Positions 1-9,286 of a stretch of 64,000 nucleotides of DNA are shown piece after piece; positions within the stretch are counted from its first letter, which is position 1; the number at the start of each line of letters is the position of its first letter. The DNA lies in NCBI GenBank assembly GCA_016720595.1, contig JADKKI010000030.1:155206-219205 (forward strand). The letters are read 5' to 3'. The translations under genes were made by a program, and so were the position numbers. This DNA comes from Myxococcales bacterium (lineage in GTDB: Bacteria > Myxococcota_A > Polyangia > Haliangiales > Haliangiaceae). Under the pieces are notes generated by a model, which did no database searches, was not told the DNA's origin, and saw only the letters and a list, made by a program, of their open reading frames with translations.

Positions 1-567
1 CTTCGCGATCTCGGCGAGGTGCGCGTCGGAGCAGTAGTGCTCGGTCATGTGGAAGTCGATCGCGATGTGGCGAGACTCGTCGCGGTTGATCAGGTGCATC
101 GCCTGGTGGCTCATGTCATCTGCGACGTAGTCATCGAGCGAGCGCAGCAGGGCGACATCGAGGATCAGCTCACCGGAGGTGATGTACGCGTTCGCGATCT
201 CGGGCGAGGTGTTACGGACGAGGGCGAGGAAGTGGGGACGGAACTTGGTGAGCGCATCGCTCTCCGTGTACGTGCGGTAGTGGTGCACGTCGTAGTGCGC
301 GGCGAGCCTGGCGGCGACCGCGGCGTGGCGCTTCTCGTCGGCGACGAACGTGGAGAAGATCTTCATCAGGGTGGGGTCCGTGGTCTTCTCGCGCTGGACC
401 TCGAACAACGCTCCCGCGAGCCGCTCGATCCCCGCCATGTCGAGGAAGGCCTGGACGATCATCTCCTCCTTGTCCCGGGTCATCACGGGCGGAGGAACGG
501 ACCAGTCGAGGTCGTCGATCGACCACTGGTCACGAACGCACTTGTCGAGCATGCGCCCCAGATCCAT
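1..567 (-). CDS. Ferritin-like diiron protein, partial (3' end off the window)
   Basis: The first 189 residues of a helical protein are visible; the gene continues past the left edge. Two metal-binding style helices can be seen: one with DEKRH about 70 residues in, and one with DESRHIAIDFH near the visible end. A conserved-looking GELILD helix lies between them. This E...ExxH spacing is typical of ferritin-like diiron carboxylate proteins, which include AurF-type N-oxygenases and diiron desaturases. The substrate cannot be told from this part. The start is the ATG at 567, divergent from the ABC transporter gene with 47 bases between. Family assignment is inference from the motif pattern; completeness is unknown. 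Confidence 0.7.
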   Translation of the reverse strand, partial: MDLGRMLDKCVRDQWSIDDLDWSVPPPVMTRDKEEMIVQAFLDMAGIERLAGALFEVQREKTTDPTLMKIFSTFVADEKRHAAVAARLAAHYDVHHYRTYTESDALTKFRPHFLALVRNTSPEIANAYITSGELILDVALLRSLDDYVADDMSHQAMHLINRDESRHIAIDFHMTEHYCSDAHLAEIAK

Positions 568-614
568 GGGTCCAATGGTAGCGCAGGCGGGCAGGTGTCG
601 GGATACTGGCGCAC

Positions 615-2102
615 GTGACCCGGGGGTGCGCGCTGCTGCTGCTGCTGCTGCTGGGTGTGGCTGCAAATCTTGCAGCGTGTGGCACGCGTACCGATCCGAA
701 GGGCGCCACGCTCGCCGGGATCAAGCAACGCGGCGAGATCACGTGGGGCGCGGACATCCAGGGCGGTGAGCCCTACGTCTACGAGGATCCGCAGAACCCG
801 AGCCAGCTGATCGGGTTCGAGGTCGACATCATGAACGGGATCGCGCGTCGCCTCGGGGTGAAGGCGCGGATGGTCCAGTACAACTGGTCGAACCTGGTGC
901 AGTCCCTCGAGCGCGGGGACTTCGATGTCGTGATGAACGGCCTCGAATCGACGGCGGAGCGTCGCGAGCGGATCCTGCTGAGCGATCCGTACTACGTGTA
1001 TGCGGAGACCTTGACGGTGCGGGCCGGCGAGCCGTTCCGCTCGTTGTTCGATCTCACCGGCAAGCGCGTCGGGACACTCAACCAGACCGTCGCGCACGAC
1101 ATCCTGCTCTCGGTCAACGGGATCGACGTCAAGGTCTACGAGGGCAACGAGGAGCCGTATCGGGATCTCGAGCTCGGCCGCAGCGATGCCGTGCTCCTCG
1201 ACAACATCATCGCGGACCGCTACGGCTGCATCAACAAGGCGTTGCGCTGCCTCCCGTACGACGTCGCCCGCGGCGTCTACGTGATCGGCATGCGGCGCGG
1301 CGACGACGAGCTGAAGCGCGCGGTCGACGGCGCGCTCGCGGACATGCGCAAGGATGGAGAGCTCGAGCGGATCCTGCGCAAGTCCAACCTGTGGGACGAC
1401 CGCCAGCACGAGGAGCAGACCAGCATCGGGATCACGCGGCAGACCCGCGGCTTCGACGGCGACATGCTCGTCCAGTTCCTCAGCGCGGCGCTGGTCACGC
1501 TCAAGATCAGCGTGCTCGCGTTCTTCCTCGCGGTGCCGCTCGGGATGTTGCTTGCGGTGGCGCGTGTGTACGGCGCGATGCCGATGAAGGTCGCGGCGCG
1601 GATCTACATCGAGCTGTTCCGCGGCACGCCGGTGCTGCTCCAGCTGTTCGTCCTCTACTACGGGCTCGCCGGCTACATCAACCTCGGTCCCGTCGAGGCG
1701 GCCGTGCTCGGCCTCGGCCTCAACTATGCGGCGTACGAGGCCGAGGTCTATCGAGGAGCGCTGCTCGCGATCCCGCGCGGTCAGAGCGAGGCCTCGCGCG
1801 CGCTCGGCATGGGGCCGTGGCAGACGCTCCGGCACGTGATGATCCCACAGGCGCTGCGGCTCGCGCTGCCGCCGATGACCAACGACTTCGTGTCGCTGCT
1901 CAAGGATTCATCGCTGGTCAGCGTGATCACGGTGATCGAGCTGACCAAGCGGATGACGATCGCCGCGGTCGACATGCGCGGCTGGCTGATCCCGGGGCTC
2001 GCCTGCGCGGCGCTCTACCTCGCGCTGAGCTTCCCGCTATCGGAGCTCGCGCGGCGGCTCGAGAGGAGGCTGGCGCGTGATCAGCGTCCGCACACTCTCT
2101 AA
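615..2102 (+). CDS. Polar amino acid ABC transporter: substrate-binding protein fused to permease
   Basis: A 495-residue fusion. The GTG start at 615 gives a leucine-rich lipoprotein signal (lipobox LAAC, Cys about 22), encoded partly by a run of CTG triplets. Residues about 35-260 are a family-3 periplasmic binding domain (ITWGADIQGGEPYVYED, then GFEVDIMNGIARRLG). Residues about 285-490 are a GlnP/HisM-type permease with several membrane segments and the cytoplasmic coupling loop ending in MIPQALRLALPP. Fused binding protein-permeases occur in GlnPQ-type importers. The 3' end overlaps the ATPase gene by 26 bases, so the two are translationally coupled. The ligand is probably glutamine or another polar amino acid, but the sequence does not fix it. 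Confidence 0.9.
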   Translation: MTRGCALLLLLLLGVAANLAACGTRTDPKGATLAGIKQRGEITWGADIQGGEPYVYEDPQNPSQLIGFEVDIMNGIARRLGVKARMVQYNWSNLVQSLERGDFDVVMNGLESTAERRERILLSDPYYVYAETLTVRAGEPFRSLFDLTGKRVGTLNQTVAHDILLSVNGIDVKVYEGNEEPYRDLELGRSDAVLLDNIIADRYGCINKALRCLPYDVARGVYVIGMRRGDDELKRAVDGALADMRKDGELERILRKSNLWDDRQHEEQTSIGITRQTRGFDGDMLVQFLSAALVTLKISVLAFFLAVPLGMLLAVARVYGAMPMKVAARIYIELFRGTPVLLQLFVLYYGLAGYINLGPVEAAVLGLGLNYAAYEAEVYRGALLAIPRGQSEASRALGMGPWQTLRHVMIPQALRLALPPMTNDFVSLLKDSSLVSVITVIELTKRMTIAAVDMRGWLIPGLACAALYLALSFPLSELARRLERRLARDQRPHTL

Positions 2103-2817
2103 GCGTCACGGGGATCGCAAGGTCCTCGAGGGCGTCAGCGCGGACGTCGCCAAGGGCGAGACGATCGCGATCGTCGGCCCTTCGGGCGGCGGCAAGTCCA
2201 CGCTGCTGCGATGCCTCAACTATCTCGAGACCTTCGACGAGGGCTCCGTCGAGATCGCCGGGTTCAAGCTGCGGCCGAACATGGGCCGCGCCGACGCGCA
2301 GCAGCTGCGGGACATGCGCGCGCGCGTGGGCATGGTGTTCCAGCAGTTCAACCTGTTCCCGCACCTGTCCGCTCTCGACAACATCACGCTCGCGCCGCGG
2401 ATCGTGAAGCGGGAGATCAAGGAGAAGGCGCAGGAGCGCGCGCTCGAGCTGCTCGCCAAGGTGGGCCTTCGGGACCGCGCCGGCGCGTATCCCCACGAGC
2501 TCTCGGGCGGGCAGCAGCAGCGCATCGCGATCGCCCGGGCGCTAGCACAGCAGCCCGACGTGATGCTGTTCGACGAGCCCACCAGCGCGCTCGACCCCGA
2601 GATGCGGGACGACGTGATGGAGGTGATGAAGGATCTCGCGAAGGGCGGCATGACGATGCTCGTGGTCACGCACGAGATGCAGTTCGCGCACGACATCGCC
2701 TCGCGCGTGTGGGTGATCGACAAGGGCACGATCGCCGAGGATGGTCCGCCCTCCCAGGTGGTGGATGCTCCGAAGACCGAGGTCGCGCGCGAGTTCTTCG
2801 GACGGATCCGGAAGTGA
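2077..2817 (+). CDS. Polar amino acid ABC transporter ATP-binding protein (GlnQ-like)
   Basis: A 246-residue ABC ATPase that powers the fused binding protein-permease just upstream. It has the Walker A motif GPSGGGKS (residues 34-41), a Q-loop in VFQQFNLFPH, the signature LSGGQQQR, Walker B in VMLFDEPTSALDPE, and the switch histidine in VVTHEMQFA. All are intact. Length and motif order match the GlnQ/HisP/ArtP family. The start is a GTG at 2077 preceded by a good ribosome-binding site (GAGGAGG-like, 2061-2069) that lies inside the end of the permease gene. Together the two genes form a complete importer: one membrane/binding polypeptide plus one ATPase. Substrate specificity is not resolved. 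Confidence 0.95.
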   Translation: MISVRTLSKRHGDRKVLEGVSADVAKGETIAIVGPSGGGKSTLLRCLNYLETFDEGSVEIAGFKLRPNMGRADAQQLRDMRARVGMVFQQFNLFPHLSALDNITLAPRIVKREIKEKAQERALELLAKVGLRDRAGAYPHELSGGQQQRIAIARALAQQPDVMLFDEPTSALDPEMRDDVMEVMKDLAKGGMTMLVVTHEMQFAHDIASRVWVIDKGTIAEDGPPSQVVDAPKTEVAREFFGRIRK

Positions 2818-2826
2818 ACGAAGCGT

Positions 2827-4986
2827 TCAGGGCGTGACGAGCACCGGGGTGTCTGCGCTGGTCATCGTGCCGCGGCCGAGCTGACCGCGATCGTTGTTGC
2901 CCCAGCACCAGACCTCACCCGCGAGGTTGACCGCGCACGCCGACCCCTCACCGACGGAGAGCCGGCTCATCGTGGGCAGCCCGGTCACCGGCTTCTGCTC
3001 CGCACGCGGCTCCCAGCTGCCATCGCCGAGCTGGCCGTACGGGCTCTCGCCCCAGCACACCGTCTTGCCGCTGGCGCTCTCGATCCCGCACGAGGTGGCG
3101 GCCCCGACCTCGATGCGATCGAGATCGGGGATCGCGAGAGCCGTGGGCACATCGTAGGAGTTGTCGAGCCCGAGCTGCCCGGAGTAGTTCGCGCCCCAGC
3201 AGTACGGCTGACCCGTGCCGGCGAGACCGCACGAGTGAGAGTAGCCGGCGGAGACGTCATAGAGCACCGGCCCGATCGACTGCGTGACCGGCATCGACCG
3301 ACCGATCGCATCACCGACGCCGAGCTCGCCATTTCCGTTGCGACCCCAGCACCACGTCGTCCCGTTGTCGAAGGCGCAGACGTGCGAGCTGCCCGCGGCG
3401 ATCCGGATCAGGCCGCCCGCCGTGACCGGAGGAACCAGAGGGCCGGGGAGCGGGCGCGCGGTGTGCGTGCCGTCGCCGAGCTGGCCGTCGTCGTTCGCGC
3501 CCCAGCATGCCAGCGCTCCGGCGGTCTGCGCACAGGTGAACTGCTCGCCGGCGGCCATGTACGTCACGCTGGCGAGCGGAGACACCGTGCCGGCGACGTA
3601 GTCCGTGTTGCCGGTGCCCAGCTGCCCGGCGAAGTTCGCGCCCCAGCAAGTGGAGGCTCCTGCGGCAGTCCACGTGCATGCGTGCCTCGCGCCGGTGGTC
3701 AGACCCTGCAGCACGCCGGCGGTGGGGACCTGGATCGGGAGCGGCCGTGGATCCCCGCCACCGTCGGCGAGCTGCCCGTTATCGTCGGCGCCCCAGCACC
3801 ACAGCGCGGTGTCTGACTTCGCGCAGGCGAAGGCGCCGCCGACGGCCACCTCGTTGATCCCCGCACCGAGCCCCATGACAGGCTGCGCGGTACCGCCGAG
3901 ATCGCGACCATCGCCGAGCTGACCATGGGCACCGTGGCCCCAGCACGCGACCTGCTCCCCGTCGAGCGCGCACGCGTGGGCCGCGCCGACGGAGACGTGG
4001 TCGAGACCACGCCTCGTCACCATGTGCGGTTCGCTCGTGCTGGCCCACGCGCCGCCATCGCCGATCTGACCGAACTCGTCGCTGCCCCAGCAATACACGC
4101 GGCCGTCGTCGGTGGAGGCGCACGCGCTCGACCCGCCGACGCGAAGGTCGACGAGCCCGTCCAGGGCCGAGGGCAGCTGAGGCAGCTTGTTCTCGGTGAC
4201 CGTCTCGTTGCCGAGCAGGTAGTAGTTCCCCCAGCAACGGAAGTGACCGGCCTCGAGCGCGCAGGCCGCACCCGCACCGACGCTGATCTCCGTCGCCGTC
4301 ACCCCGGCGACCTGCATCGGCGTGCCCTCGCCGGAGGTCTCCGTGCCGCGCCCGAGCTGGCCGTTGTTGTTCTCCCCCCAGCACCACACGCCGCCATCGG
4401 TCTTGCGCGCGCACGTGGTCCAGCCGCCGGCCGCGATCTCGACGACATCGTCGATCAGCGAGCGCGTGGGCTCCTTGTTCTCGGGGAGCACCGGCCCGTA
4501 GCCGATCTGGCCACCGTAGTTCTTGCCCCAGCAGTAGACGTCGCCGGTCTCGAGCACCGCACAGGTGTGGTAGTCGCCGACGGCCACCTGGAGCGCGGGG
4601 GCGGGGAGCGCGACGGTGGTCGTCGGCGCGGACCGAGCATCGCCCGGATCGCCGAGCTGGCCGTGGCTGTTCTGGCCCCAGCACCACACCTTGCGGTCGG
4701 GTCGGACCGCGCAGCCGTGATAGTCGCCGAGGGCGAGAGAGATCGATCCGTCGAGCACGGCGAGCCGCTCGGGGCGGTTGTGCGGAGTGCGCGCGCCATC
4801 GCCGAGCTGGCCCTCACGAGCATCGCCCCAACAGCGCACCGTGCCGTCGATGATCGAGCACGTGGAGTTGCCACCGGCGATCACGGCGACCCGCGGCAAC
4901 CCGCCCGGCCCCACGCCATCGAGCGGATCGAAGCCGATCCGCCCACATCCGATGAGCGCCAGCGACAGCAACAGCCAGGCACGCAT
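2827..4986 (-). CDS. RCC1-repeat lipoprotein (14 repeats, double beta-propeller)
   Basis: A 719-residue secreted protein. The chosen ATG at 4986 gives a short lipoprotein signal (LIGC, Cys 14) followed by CGRIGFDP, a start that I associate with myxobacterial lipoproteins. An upstream in-frame start would add 12 residues before the signal and is unlikely. The rest consists of about 14 RCC1-type repeats, each centred on a CWGxNxxGQLGDG-like core. Fourteen repeats would fit two seven-bladed propellers. Each repeat carries a conserved pair of cysteines, as expected for an exported protein stabilised by disulfides. Such proteins are usually surface-anchored binding scaffolds. It converges on the ABC ATPase gene and lies downstream of another lipoprotein on the same strand. 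Confidence 0.85.
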   Translation of the reverse strand: MRAWLLLSLALIGCGRIGFDPLDGVGPGGLPRVAVIAGGNSTCSIIDGTVRCWGDAREGQLGDGARTPHNRPERLAVLDGSISLALGDYHGCAVRPDRKVWCWGQNSHGQLGDPGDARSAPTTTVALPAPALQVAVGDYHTCAVLETGDVYCWGKNYGGQIGYGPVLPENKEPTRSLIDDVVEIAAGGWTTCARKTDGGVWCWGENNNGQLGRGTETSGEGTPMQVAGVTATEISVGAGAACALEAGHFRCWGNYYLLGNETVTENKLPQLPSALDGLVDLRVGGSSACASTDDGRVYCWGSDEFGQIGDGGAWASTSEPHMVTRRGLDHVSVGAAHACALDGEQVACWGHGAHGQLGDGRDLGGTAQPVMGLGAGINEVAVGGAFACAKSDTALWCWGADDNGQLADGGGDPRPLPIQVPTAGVLQGLTTGARHACTWTAAGASTCWGANFAGQLGTGNTDYVAGTVSPLASVTYMAAGEQFTCAQTAGALACWGANDDGQLGDGTHTARPLPGPLVPPVTAGGLIRIAAGSSHVCAFDNGTTWCWGRNGNGELGVGDAIGRSMPVTQSIGPVLYDVSAGYSHSCGLAGTGQPYCWGANYSGQLGLDNSYDVPTALAIPDLDRIEVGAATSCGIESASGKTVCWGESPYGQLGDGSWEPRAEQKPVTGLPTMSRLSVGEGSACAVNLAGEVWCWGNNDRGQLGRGTMTSADTPVLVTP

Positions 4987-5028
4987 CTGCACCAGGATCA
5001 CCCCTGATGGACAGCGCGTCAACCCGGA

Positions 5029-5682
5029 CTACAGCGCGTGGAGCTGCAGCTTGGGATGCATCGCGAGGCCACCATCGTCGGGAGCCCGCCGTGCCGCAGG
5101 TTCGGCGCCGCACTTCTTCGTCGTGTCGAGGCACACCGAGGCTGCGCCCGCGCACTCGAAGTCGTTCGTACACGTGGCGCCATCTGCGACCTTGCCGGTG
5201 AACACGTCGCCACACGCATCGGGGAACGCGGGGCCATCCGCCCAGTAGGAGGTACACACGGGCGCCGCGAGGCCCGAGAGTCCGGACACGCAGGCGCCGG
5301 CGGCCGTCGCGTCGAAGGTGATCTTGCCGGCGGTGATCGAGGCCTCGACGGATGTCGCGTTGTAGTACGTCGCGGCATCGGCGTAGCACGCGGCAGCATT
5401 GGCGCCGAACGCCTGATCGAACGTGACGCCCGCGTCGGTGGGGAAGCTCGCCTTGCACGCGAACGCCTCGTCGCACTCGACCATCCCGAACTTCGAGAGC
5501 ACCTGCGAGGCCGTCGCCGTGGTCGTTCCGCCTCCGCCACCATTGCCACCACCACCGCCGTTCATGTCGCCGCCGCCGGGCGTGGTCCCGCCCGGACCGC
5601 TGGGGGGCGCGTCGGCCGCGCAGCCGACGAGCGCGGTGGAGGTGAGGAACAAGATCGTGGACAGATGAGTGCGGATCGACAT
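5029..5682 (-). CDS. Small cysteine-containing lipoprotein of unknown function
   Basis: A 217-residue protein. The ATG at 5682 is preceded by an AGGAG-like site and gives the signal MSIRTHLSTILFLTSTALVGC with the lipid-attachment Cys at 21. Next comes a flexible glycine/threonine-rich linker (residues about 30-65), then a domain with spaced cysteines (CDEAFAC, ACYADAATYY, ACVSGL, ACGDVF, CTNDFEC, VCLDTTKKC). The pattern, especially CGDVFxGKVADGAxCxxxxEC, is like the cysteine-rich lipoproteins that are abundant in myxobacteria; no enzymatic motif is seen. It precedes the RCC1 lipoprotein gene on the same strand with 42 bases between, so the two may be co-transcribed. Function unknown. Confidence 0.75.
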   Translation of the reverse strand: MSIRTHLSTILFLTSTALVGCAADAPPSGPGGTTPGGGDMNGGGGGNGGGGGTTTATASQVLSKFGMVECDEAFACKASFPTDAGVTFDQAFGANAAACYADAATYYNATSVEASITAGKITFDATAAGACVSGLSGLAAPVCTSYWADGPAFPDACGDVFTGKVADGATCTNDFECAGAASVCLDTTKKCGAEPAARRAPDDGGLAMHPKLQLHAL

Positions 5683-5890
5683 CGTGCTGCTCCTGGTCGG
5701 GTTGATGTCCCGAGCAAGTGCAACCGGTCGGCCACAGTCGAGATCCTCGTCGAGGATCTCTCGACAGCACGTTCGGCGATCGAGGCTGCTCGTGTCGTGC
5801 ACGCAGCTGCGCAACTTCAGGGTGAGGCGAGGCCGGGGCCCGCGGCCCCGCTGGGGGCGCACCCTCATGGCTTGTCCCGTTGCCGGTGCT

Positions 5891-6610
5891 TCAGTCGAAC
5901 AGATCGCGCTGCGCGGGCTCGGCGACGGCGATCGGCTCGATCAGCGTGGGATCGTCGGCCTGCGCGGTGTTGACGCGCATCGAGACCGGCTCCGCGATCC
6001 AGTCTCCGATCGGAGGAATCCCGAGCAGCGCGCGCGCGCCCTCACCGTCGAGCGTTGGATCGAGCCACGCGGCGTATGCGCTCGGATCGAGCACCACGGG
6101 CATCCGATCGTGGATCGGCCTGACCAGCTCGTTCGGCGGGCCGGTGATGATCGTGAAGCTCAGCTGCTCGCCGGCCTCGGTGCGCGAGCGCGCCCACAAC
6201 CCGGCGAACGCCACGGTGCGGCGCGGCGCGGGATGGAGATAGATCGGCTGCGGCTTGGCCTTGGCCTGCTTCGGGTCCCGCTTCCATTCGAAGAAGCCGT
6301 CGGCGGGGACCAGGCAGCGCTTGTGGGCGAGGGCCTCGCGGAACATCGGCTTGTCCTGCAGACCCTCCAGCCGCGCGTTGATCATGAGCGGCGGCTTCGC
6401 ACCCGGCTTGCCGGCCCAGTGCGGCACGAGCCCCCAGCGCATCAGCTCGATCGTGCGAGTGCCGTCCTTGCGGATCACCACCGGCGCCGGTTGGGTGGGC
6501 GCCACGTTGAAGCGCGGCTTCCACCACGCGGACTCGGCCAGCATCCCGAGCGACGCCTGGAGATCCTCGATGACGTCATCCTGACGCGTGAGCGTGTAGC
6601 GGCCACACAT
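5891..6610 (-). CDS. yedK: SOS response-associated peptidase / abasic-site processing protein (SRAP, YedK/HMCES family)
   Basis: A 239-residue SRAP-domain protein. After removal of Met1 the N-terminal catalytic cysteine of MCGRYTL is exposed; in this family it forms a thiazolidine crosslink to abasic sites in single-stranded DNA and protects them. Other family hallmarks are visible: RFNVAPTQPAPVV, the LMRWGLVPHWA segment, NARLEGL, CLVPADGFFEWKR (active-site Glu) and the C-terminal IHDRMPVVLD (active-site His). Length fits the family. The start at 6610 is divergent from rarD, with 23 bases between. No LexA box is visible in so short a gap. Confidence 0.95.
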   Translation of the reverse strand: MCGRYTLTRQDDVIEDLQASLGMLAESAWWKPRFNVAPTQPAPVVIRKDGTRTIELMRWGLVPHWAGKPGAKPPLMINARLEGLQDKPMFREALAHKRCLVPADGFFEWKRDPKQAKAKPQPIYLHPAPRRTVAFAGLWARSRTEAGEQLSFTIITGPPNELVRPIHDRMPVVLDPSAYAAWLDPTLDGEGARALLGIPPIGDWIAEPVSMRVNTAQADDPTLIEPIAVAEPAQRDLFD

Positions 6611-6633
6611 GGCGGGGATGCTACTGTGCCACC

Positions 6634-7530
6634 GTGAGCCCGACCCGCAAGGGCCTCCTCTATGGCGTGGCGGCCTATGGGTTGTGGGGCATCGTCGCCG
6701 CGTACTGGAAGCTGCTGACGGTCGTGGATCCGGTCGAGCTGATCGCGCATCGCGCGGTGTGGGGGCTCGCAGCGTTCGCCGTGCTCACGCTCGTGGCCGG
6801 GCAGCTCGGCCCCTTGCGGACGGCGCTCCGCGATCGGCGAACCGTCGCGGTGATGGCGCTGTCGGCCACGCTCCTCGCGATCAACTGGGTGGTGTTCGTG
6901 TGGGCCACGATCAGCGGCCGCCTGCTCGAGGCGAGTCTGGGCTACTTCATCAATCCGCTGCTCTCGGTGGCGCTCGGCACGCTCGTCCTGCGCGAGCGAC
7001 TGCGCAGGCTGCAGTGGGTGGCGATCGGCCTCGCGGTCGGTGGTGTGGCCGTGTTGACGTGGCGTGCCGGGCAGGTGCCTTGGGTTGCGCTCGTGCTCGC
7101 GACCACGTTCGGCGGGTACGGGCTCGTGCGCAAGCTCGCGAAGGTCGAGGCGCTCGTCGGATCTGCGATCGAGACCGTGATCATGGCGCCGATCGCGGTG
7201 GTCTATCTCGCGGTGCTCGCCGCGCGCGGCGGCGGCGCGCTCGGGCATGAGGGTGCGTCCACGGCCTTGCTGCTCGTCGGCACGGGCGTGATCACCGCGG
7301 TGCCGCTGATCCTGTTCACCAGCGCGGCGCGGCTGCTGCCGCTGTCGACGGTGGGGTTCCTGCAGTACCTCGCGCCGACAGGGCAGTTCCTGCTCGCCGT
7401 GCTCGCGTTCGGAGAGCCACTCGCCCACGATCGGCTGATCGCGTTCGCGCTGATCTGGGCGGGCCTCGCCGTGTTCTCGACGGATCTGTGGCACGTCGTG
7501 CGCGCGAGCACCCCGCGCGAACGCCCTTGA
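6634..7530 (+). CDS. rarD: EamA/DMT-superfamily transporter, RarD type
   Basis: A 298-residue integral membrane protein with about ten hydrophobic segments and the RarD start pattern (KGLLYGVAAYGLWGIVAAYWK, shown here only as the family-typical opening). It then continues with AHRAVWGL and a second repeat half containing TFGGYGLVRK. RarD proteins are drug/metabolite-type permeases first named for a chloramphenicol-sensitivity phenotype; their physiological substrate is generally unknown. The start is a GTG at 6634. It is transcribed away from the SRAP gene and converges on the methylthioadenosine operon. Confidence 0.9.
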   Translation: MSPTRKGLLYGVAAYGLWGIVAAYWKLLTVVDPVELIAHRAVWGLAAFAVLTLVAGQLGPLRTALRDRRTVAVMALSATLLAINWVVFVWATISGRLLEASLGYFINPLLSVALGTLVLRERLRRLQWVAIGLAVGGVAVLTWRAGQVPWVALVLATTFGGYGLVRKLAKVEALVGSAIETVIMAPIAVVYLAVLAARGGGALGHEGASTALLLVGTGVITAVPLILFTSAARLLPLSTVGFLQYLAPTGQFLLAVLAFGEPLAHDRLIAFALIWAGLAVFSTDLWHVVRASTPRERP

Positions 7531-7564
7531 GCCTGCGCGGCGCTCGGGGACGACCGCAACCCGC

Positions 7565-8224
7565 TCACCAGGAGCGACGGGTGCGCGGCTTCGCCTGACC
7601 GTACGAGGCGAACTTCGCGCGGACCTTGTCGAGCTCGTCGTGCGGGAGCAGGTGCGGCGTGCCGATCTGCTGCGCGTGCCAGTACTGGGAGGCCAGGGTC
7701 TCGACCTCGGCGGCGAGGCGCAGCGCGGAGGGCAGCGACGTGCCGAGGGCCACCATGCCGTGGTTCGCGAGCAGGCAGGCGTGACCGCCACCGAGGGCGA
7801 CGATCGCGTTGGAGGCGAGCTCGGCGCTGCCGAACGTCGCGTAGTCGGCGCACGGGATCTCGTCGCCACCGGCGAGCACGATCATGTAGTGCAGCGCGGG
7901 GATCGCGCGTCGCAACGTCGAGATCGTGGTGCAGAACAGCGAGTGCGTGTGGACGATGGCCTGCACGTCGGGACGCGAGCCGAGGATGTCGCGGTGGAGC
8001 TGCCACTCGGTGGTGGGCGTGCGCTGACCGGGGCGGACGTTGCCGTCGAGCCCGATCTCCACCGCGTCGTCAGCCACCAGCTCCGAGTACGGCATCCCCG
8101 ACGGTGTGACCAGGAGGCCGCGCGGCGTGCGCACGCTGACGTTGCCGGACATCCCGGGAGTCAGGCCGAGGTCGCTCATCCGGCGAGCGGTGGCGACCAG
8201 CTGTTCGCGCAGGCGCTGGGTCAT
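7565..8224 (-). CDS. Class II aldolase (FucA/Ald2-like), probable 5-methylthioribulose-1-phosphate aldolase
   Basis: A 219-residue zinc aldolase. It has [11 protein letters not shown], the TTEW glutamate (the position of the FucA catalytic Glu), the zinc histidines of AIVHTHS and LLANHG, and [21 protein letters not shown], which closely follows fuculose-1-phosphate aldolase and is less like MtnB dehydratase. Its ATG at 8224 overlaps the mtnA stop by four bases (ATGA), so it is the third gene of an mtnP-mtnA operon. In this context FucA-like Ald2 enzymes cleave methylthioribulose-1-phosphate to DHAP and methylthioacetaldehyde. The alternative is MtnB (dehydratase of the full salvage pathway), but no mtnC/D is nearby. 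The family is certain; the substrate is inferred from context. Confidence 0.85.
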   Translation of the reverse strand: MTQRLREQLVATARRMSDLGLTPGMSGNVSVRTPRGLLVTPSGMPYSELVADDAVEIGLDGNVRPGQRTPTTEWQLHRDILGSRPDVQAIVHTHSLFCTTISTLRRAIPALHYMIVLAGGDEIPCADYATFGSAELASNAIVALGGGHACLLANHGMVALGTSLPSALRLAAEVETLASQYWHAQQIGTPHLLPHDELDKVRAKFASYGQAKPRTRRSW

Positions 8225-9282
8225 CGGGCGTGTTCGGGGAACAATACACGCAGGCCCTCGGCGGAGGCGGCTGCGATGCCACGCTCCGTGATGAGGCCGG
8301 TGACATAGCGGCGAGGGGTCACGTCGAAGGCGGGATTGGCGACCGGGCTGGTCAGCGGCACGACGAGGTGACCGGCGACGTACCGGACCTCGTCGGCGCC
8401 GCGCTCCTCGATCGGGATCGCCTCGCCGTCGTCGAGGGTCCAGTCGATGCTGGGTGATGGTGCCGCGACGTAGAACGGGACGCCGTTGTCGTGCGCGGCG
8501 AGCGCCTTGAGGTACGTCCCGATCTTGTTGCAGACGTCGCCGGTGCGCGTCGTGCGATCGGTGCCGACGATGCACAGATCGACCATGCCGCGCTGCATGA
8601 GGTGGCCGCCCGCGTTATCGGCGATCACCGTGTGCGGCACGCCGTGCTGTGTGAGCTCCCAGGCGGTGAGCAGCCCCTGGTTGCGGGGGCGGGTCTCGTC
8701 GACCCACACGTGGAGCGCGACGCCGCGTTCGTGGGCCTTGTAGATCGGGGCGAGGGCCGTCCCCCAGTCGACCGTCGCGAGCCAGCCGGCGTTGCAGTGC
8801 GTGAGCACCTGGACCGGGCGGCCGGGCGCGCGCTCGGCCGCGGCGCGGATCAGCAGCTCGCCGTGATCGCCGATCGCGGAGCACAGCGCCACGTCCTCGT
8901 CGCACACGCGCGCGGCCTCGGCGAACGCAGCCTCGGCGCGCTCGGAGGGGGCGAGGGGGGCGAGCCGCGCGTGCATGCGATGAAGCGCCCACCGCAGGTT
9001 GATCGCGGTGGGGCGGGTGGCACCTAGCTCGGCGTGTGCGCGTGCGAGGCCGGCGTCGCTCGGATCGGCGTGCATCGCGATCGCGAGGCCGTAGGCGGCG
9101 GTGGCCCCGATCAGCGGCGCGCCGCGGATCGTCATGTCGCGGATCGCAGCGGTGACCTCGGCGAGCACGGCGAGCCGGCGCCAGGCGATCTGGTACGGCA
9201 GCCGCGCCTGATCGAGGACGTTCACCGAGCGGCCATCTTCGGCGAGCTCGATCGCGCGCCGCCAGGTGCCCTCGACCTTCAC
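8221..9282 (-). CDS. mtnA: S-methyl-5-thioribose-1-phosphate isomerase
   Basis: About 353 residues. It isomerises 5-methylthioribose-1-phosphate to 5-methylthioribulose-1-phosphate. Family motifs are clear: [17 protein letters not shown], the catalytic cysteine in [25 protein letters not shown], and the catalytic aspartate in [20 protein letters not shown]. The GTG at 9282 starts four bases after the mtnP stop and gives the sensible N-terminus VKVEGTWRR. An ATG at 9315 would overlap mtnP by 29 bases and add 11 residues. Neither has a strong ribosome-binding site. It is the middle gene of the mtnP-mtnA-aldolase operon. Confidence 0.95.
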   Translation of the reverse strand: MKVEGTWRRAIELAEDGRSVNVLDQARLPYQIAWRRLAVLAEVTAAIRDMTIRGAPLIGATAAYGLAIAMHADPSDAGLARAHAELGATRPTAINLRWALHRMHARLAPLAPSERAEAAFAEAARVCDEDVALCSAIGDHGELLIRAAAERAPGRPVQVLTHCNAGWLATVDWGTALAPIYKAHERGVALHVWVDETRPRNQGLLTAWELTQHGVPHTVIADNAGGHLMQRGMVDLCIVGTDRTTRTGDVCNKIGTYLKALAAHDNGVPFYVAAPSPSIDWTLDDGEAIPIEERGADEVRYVAGHLVVPLTSPVANPAFDVTPRRYVTGLITERGIAAASAEGLRVLFPEHAR

Positions 9283-9286
9283 GCGA

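Noticed and set aside
632..655. CTG repeat as a phase-variable tract
   Set aside because: Triplet repeats keep the frame and simply encode leucines of the lipoprotein signal.
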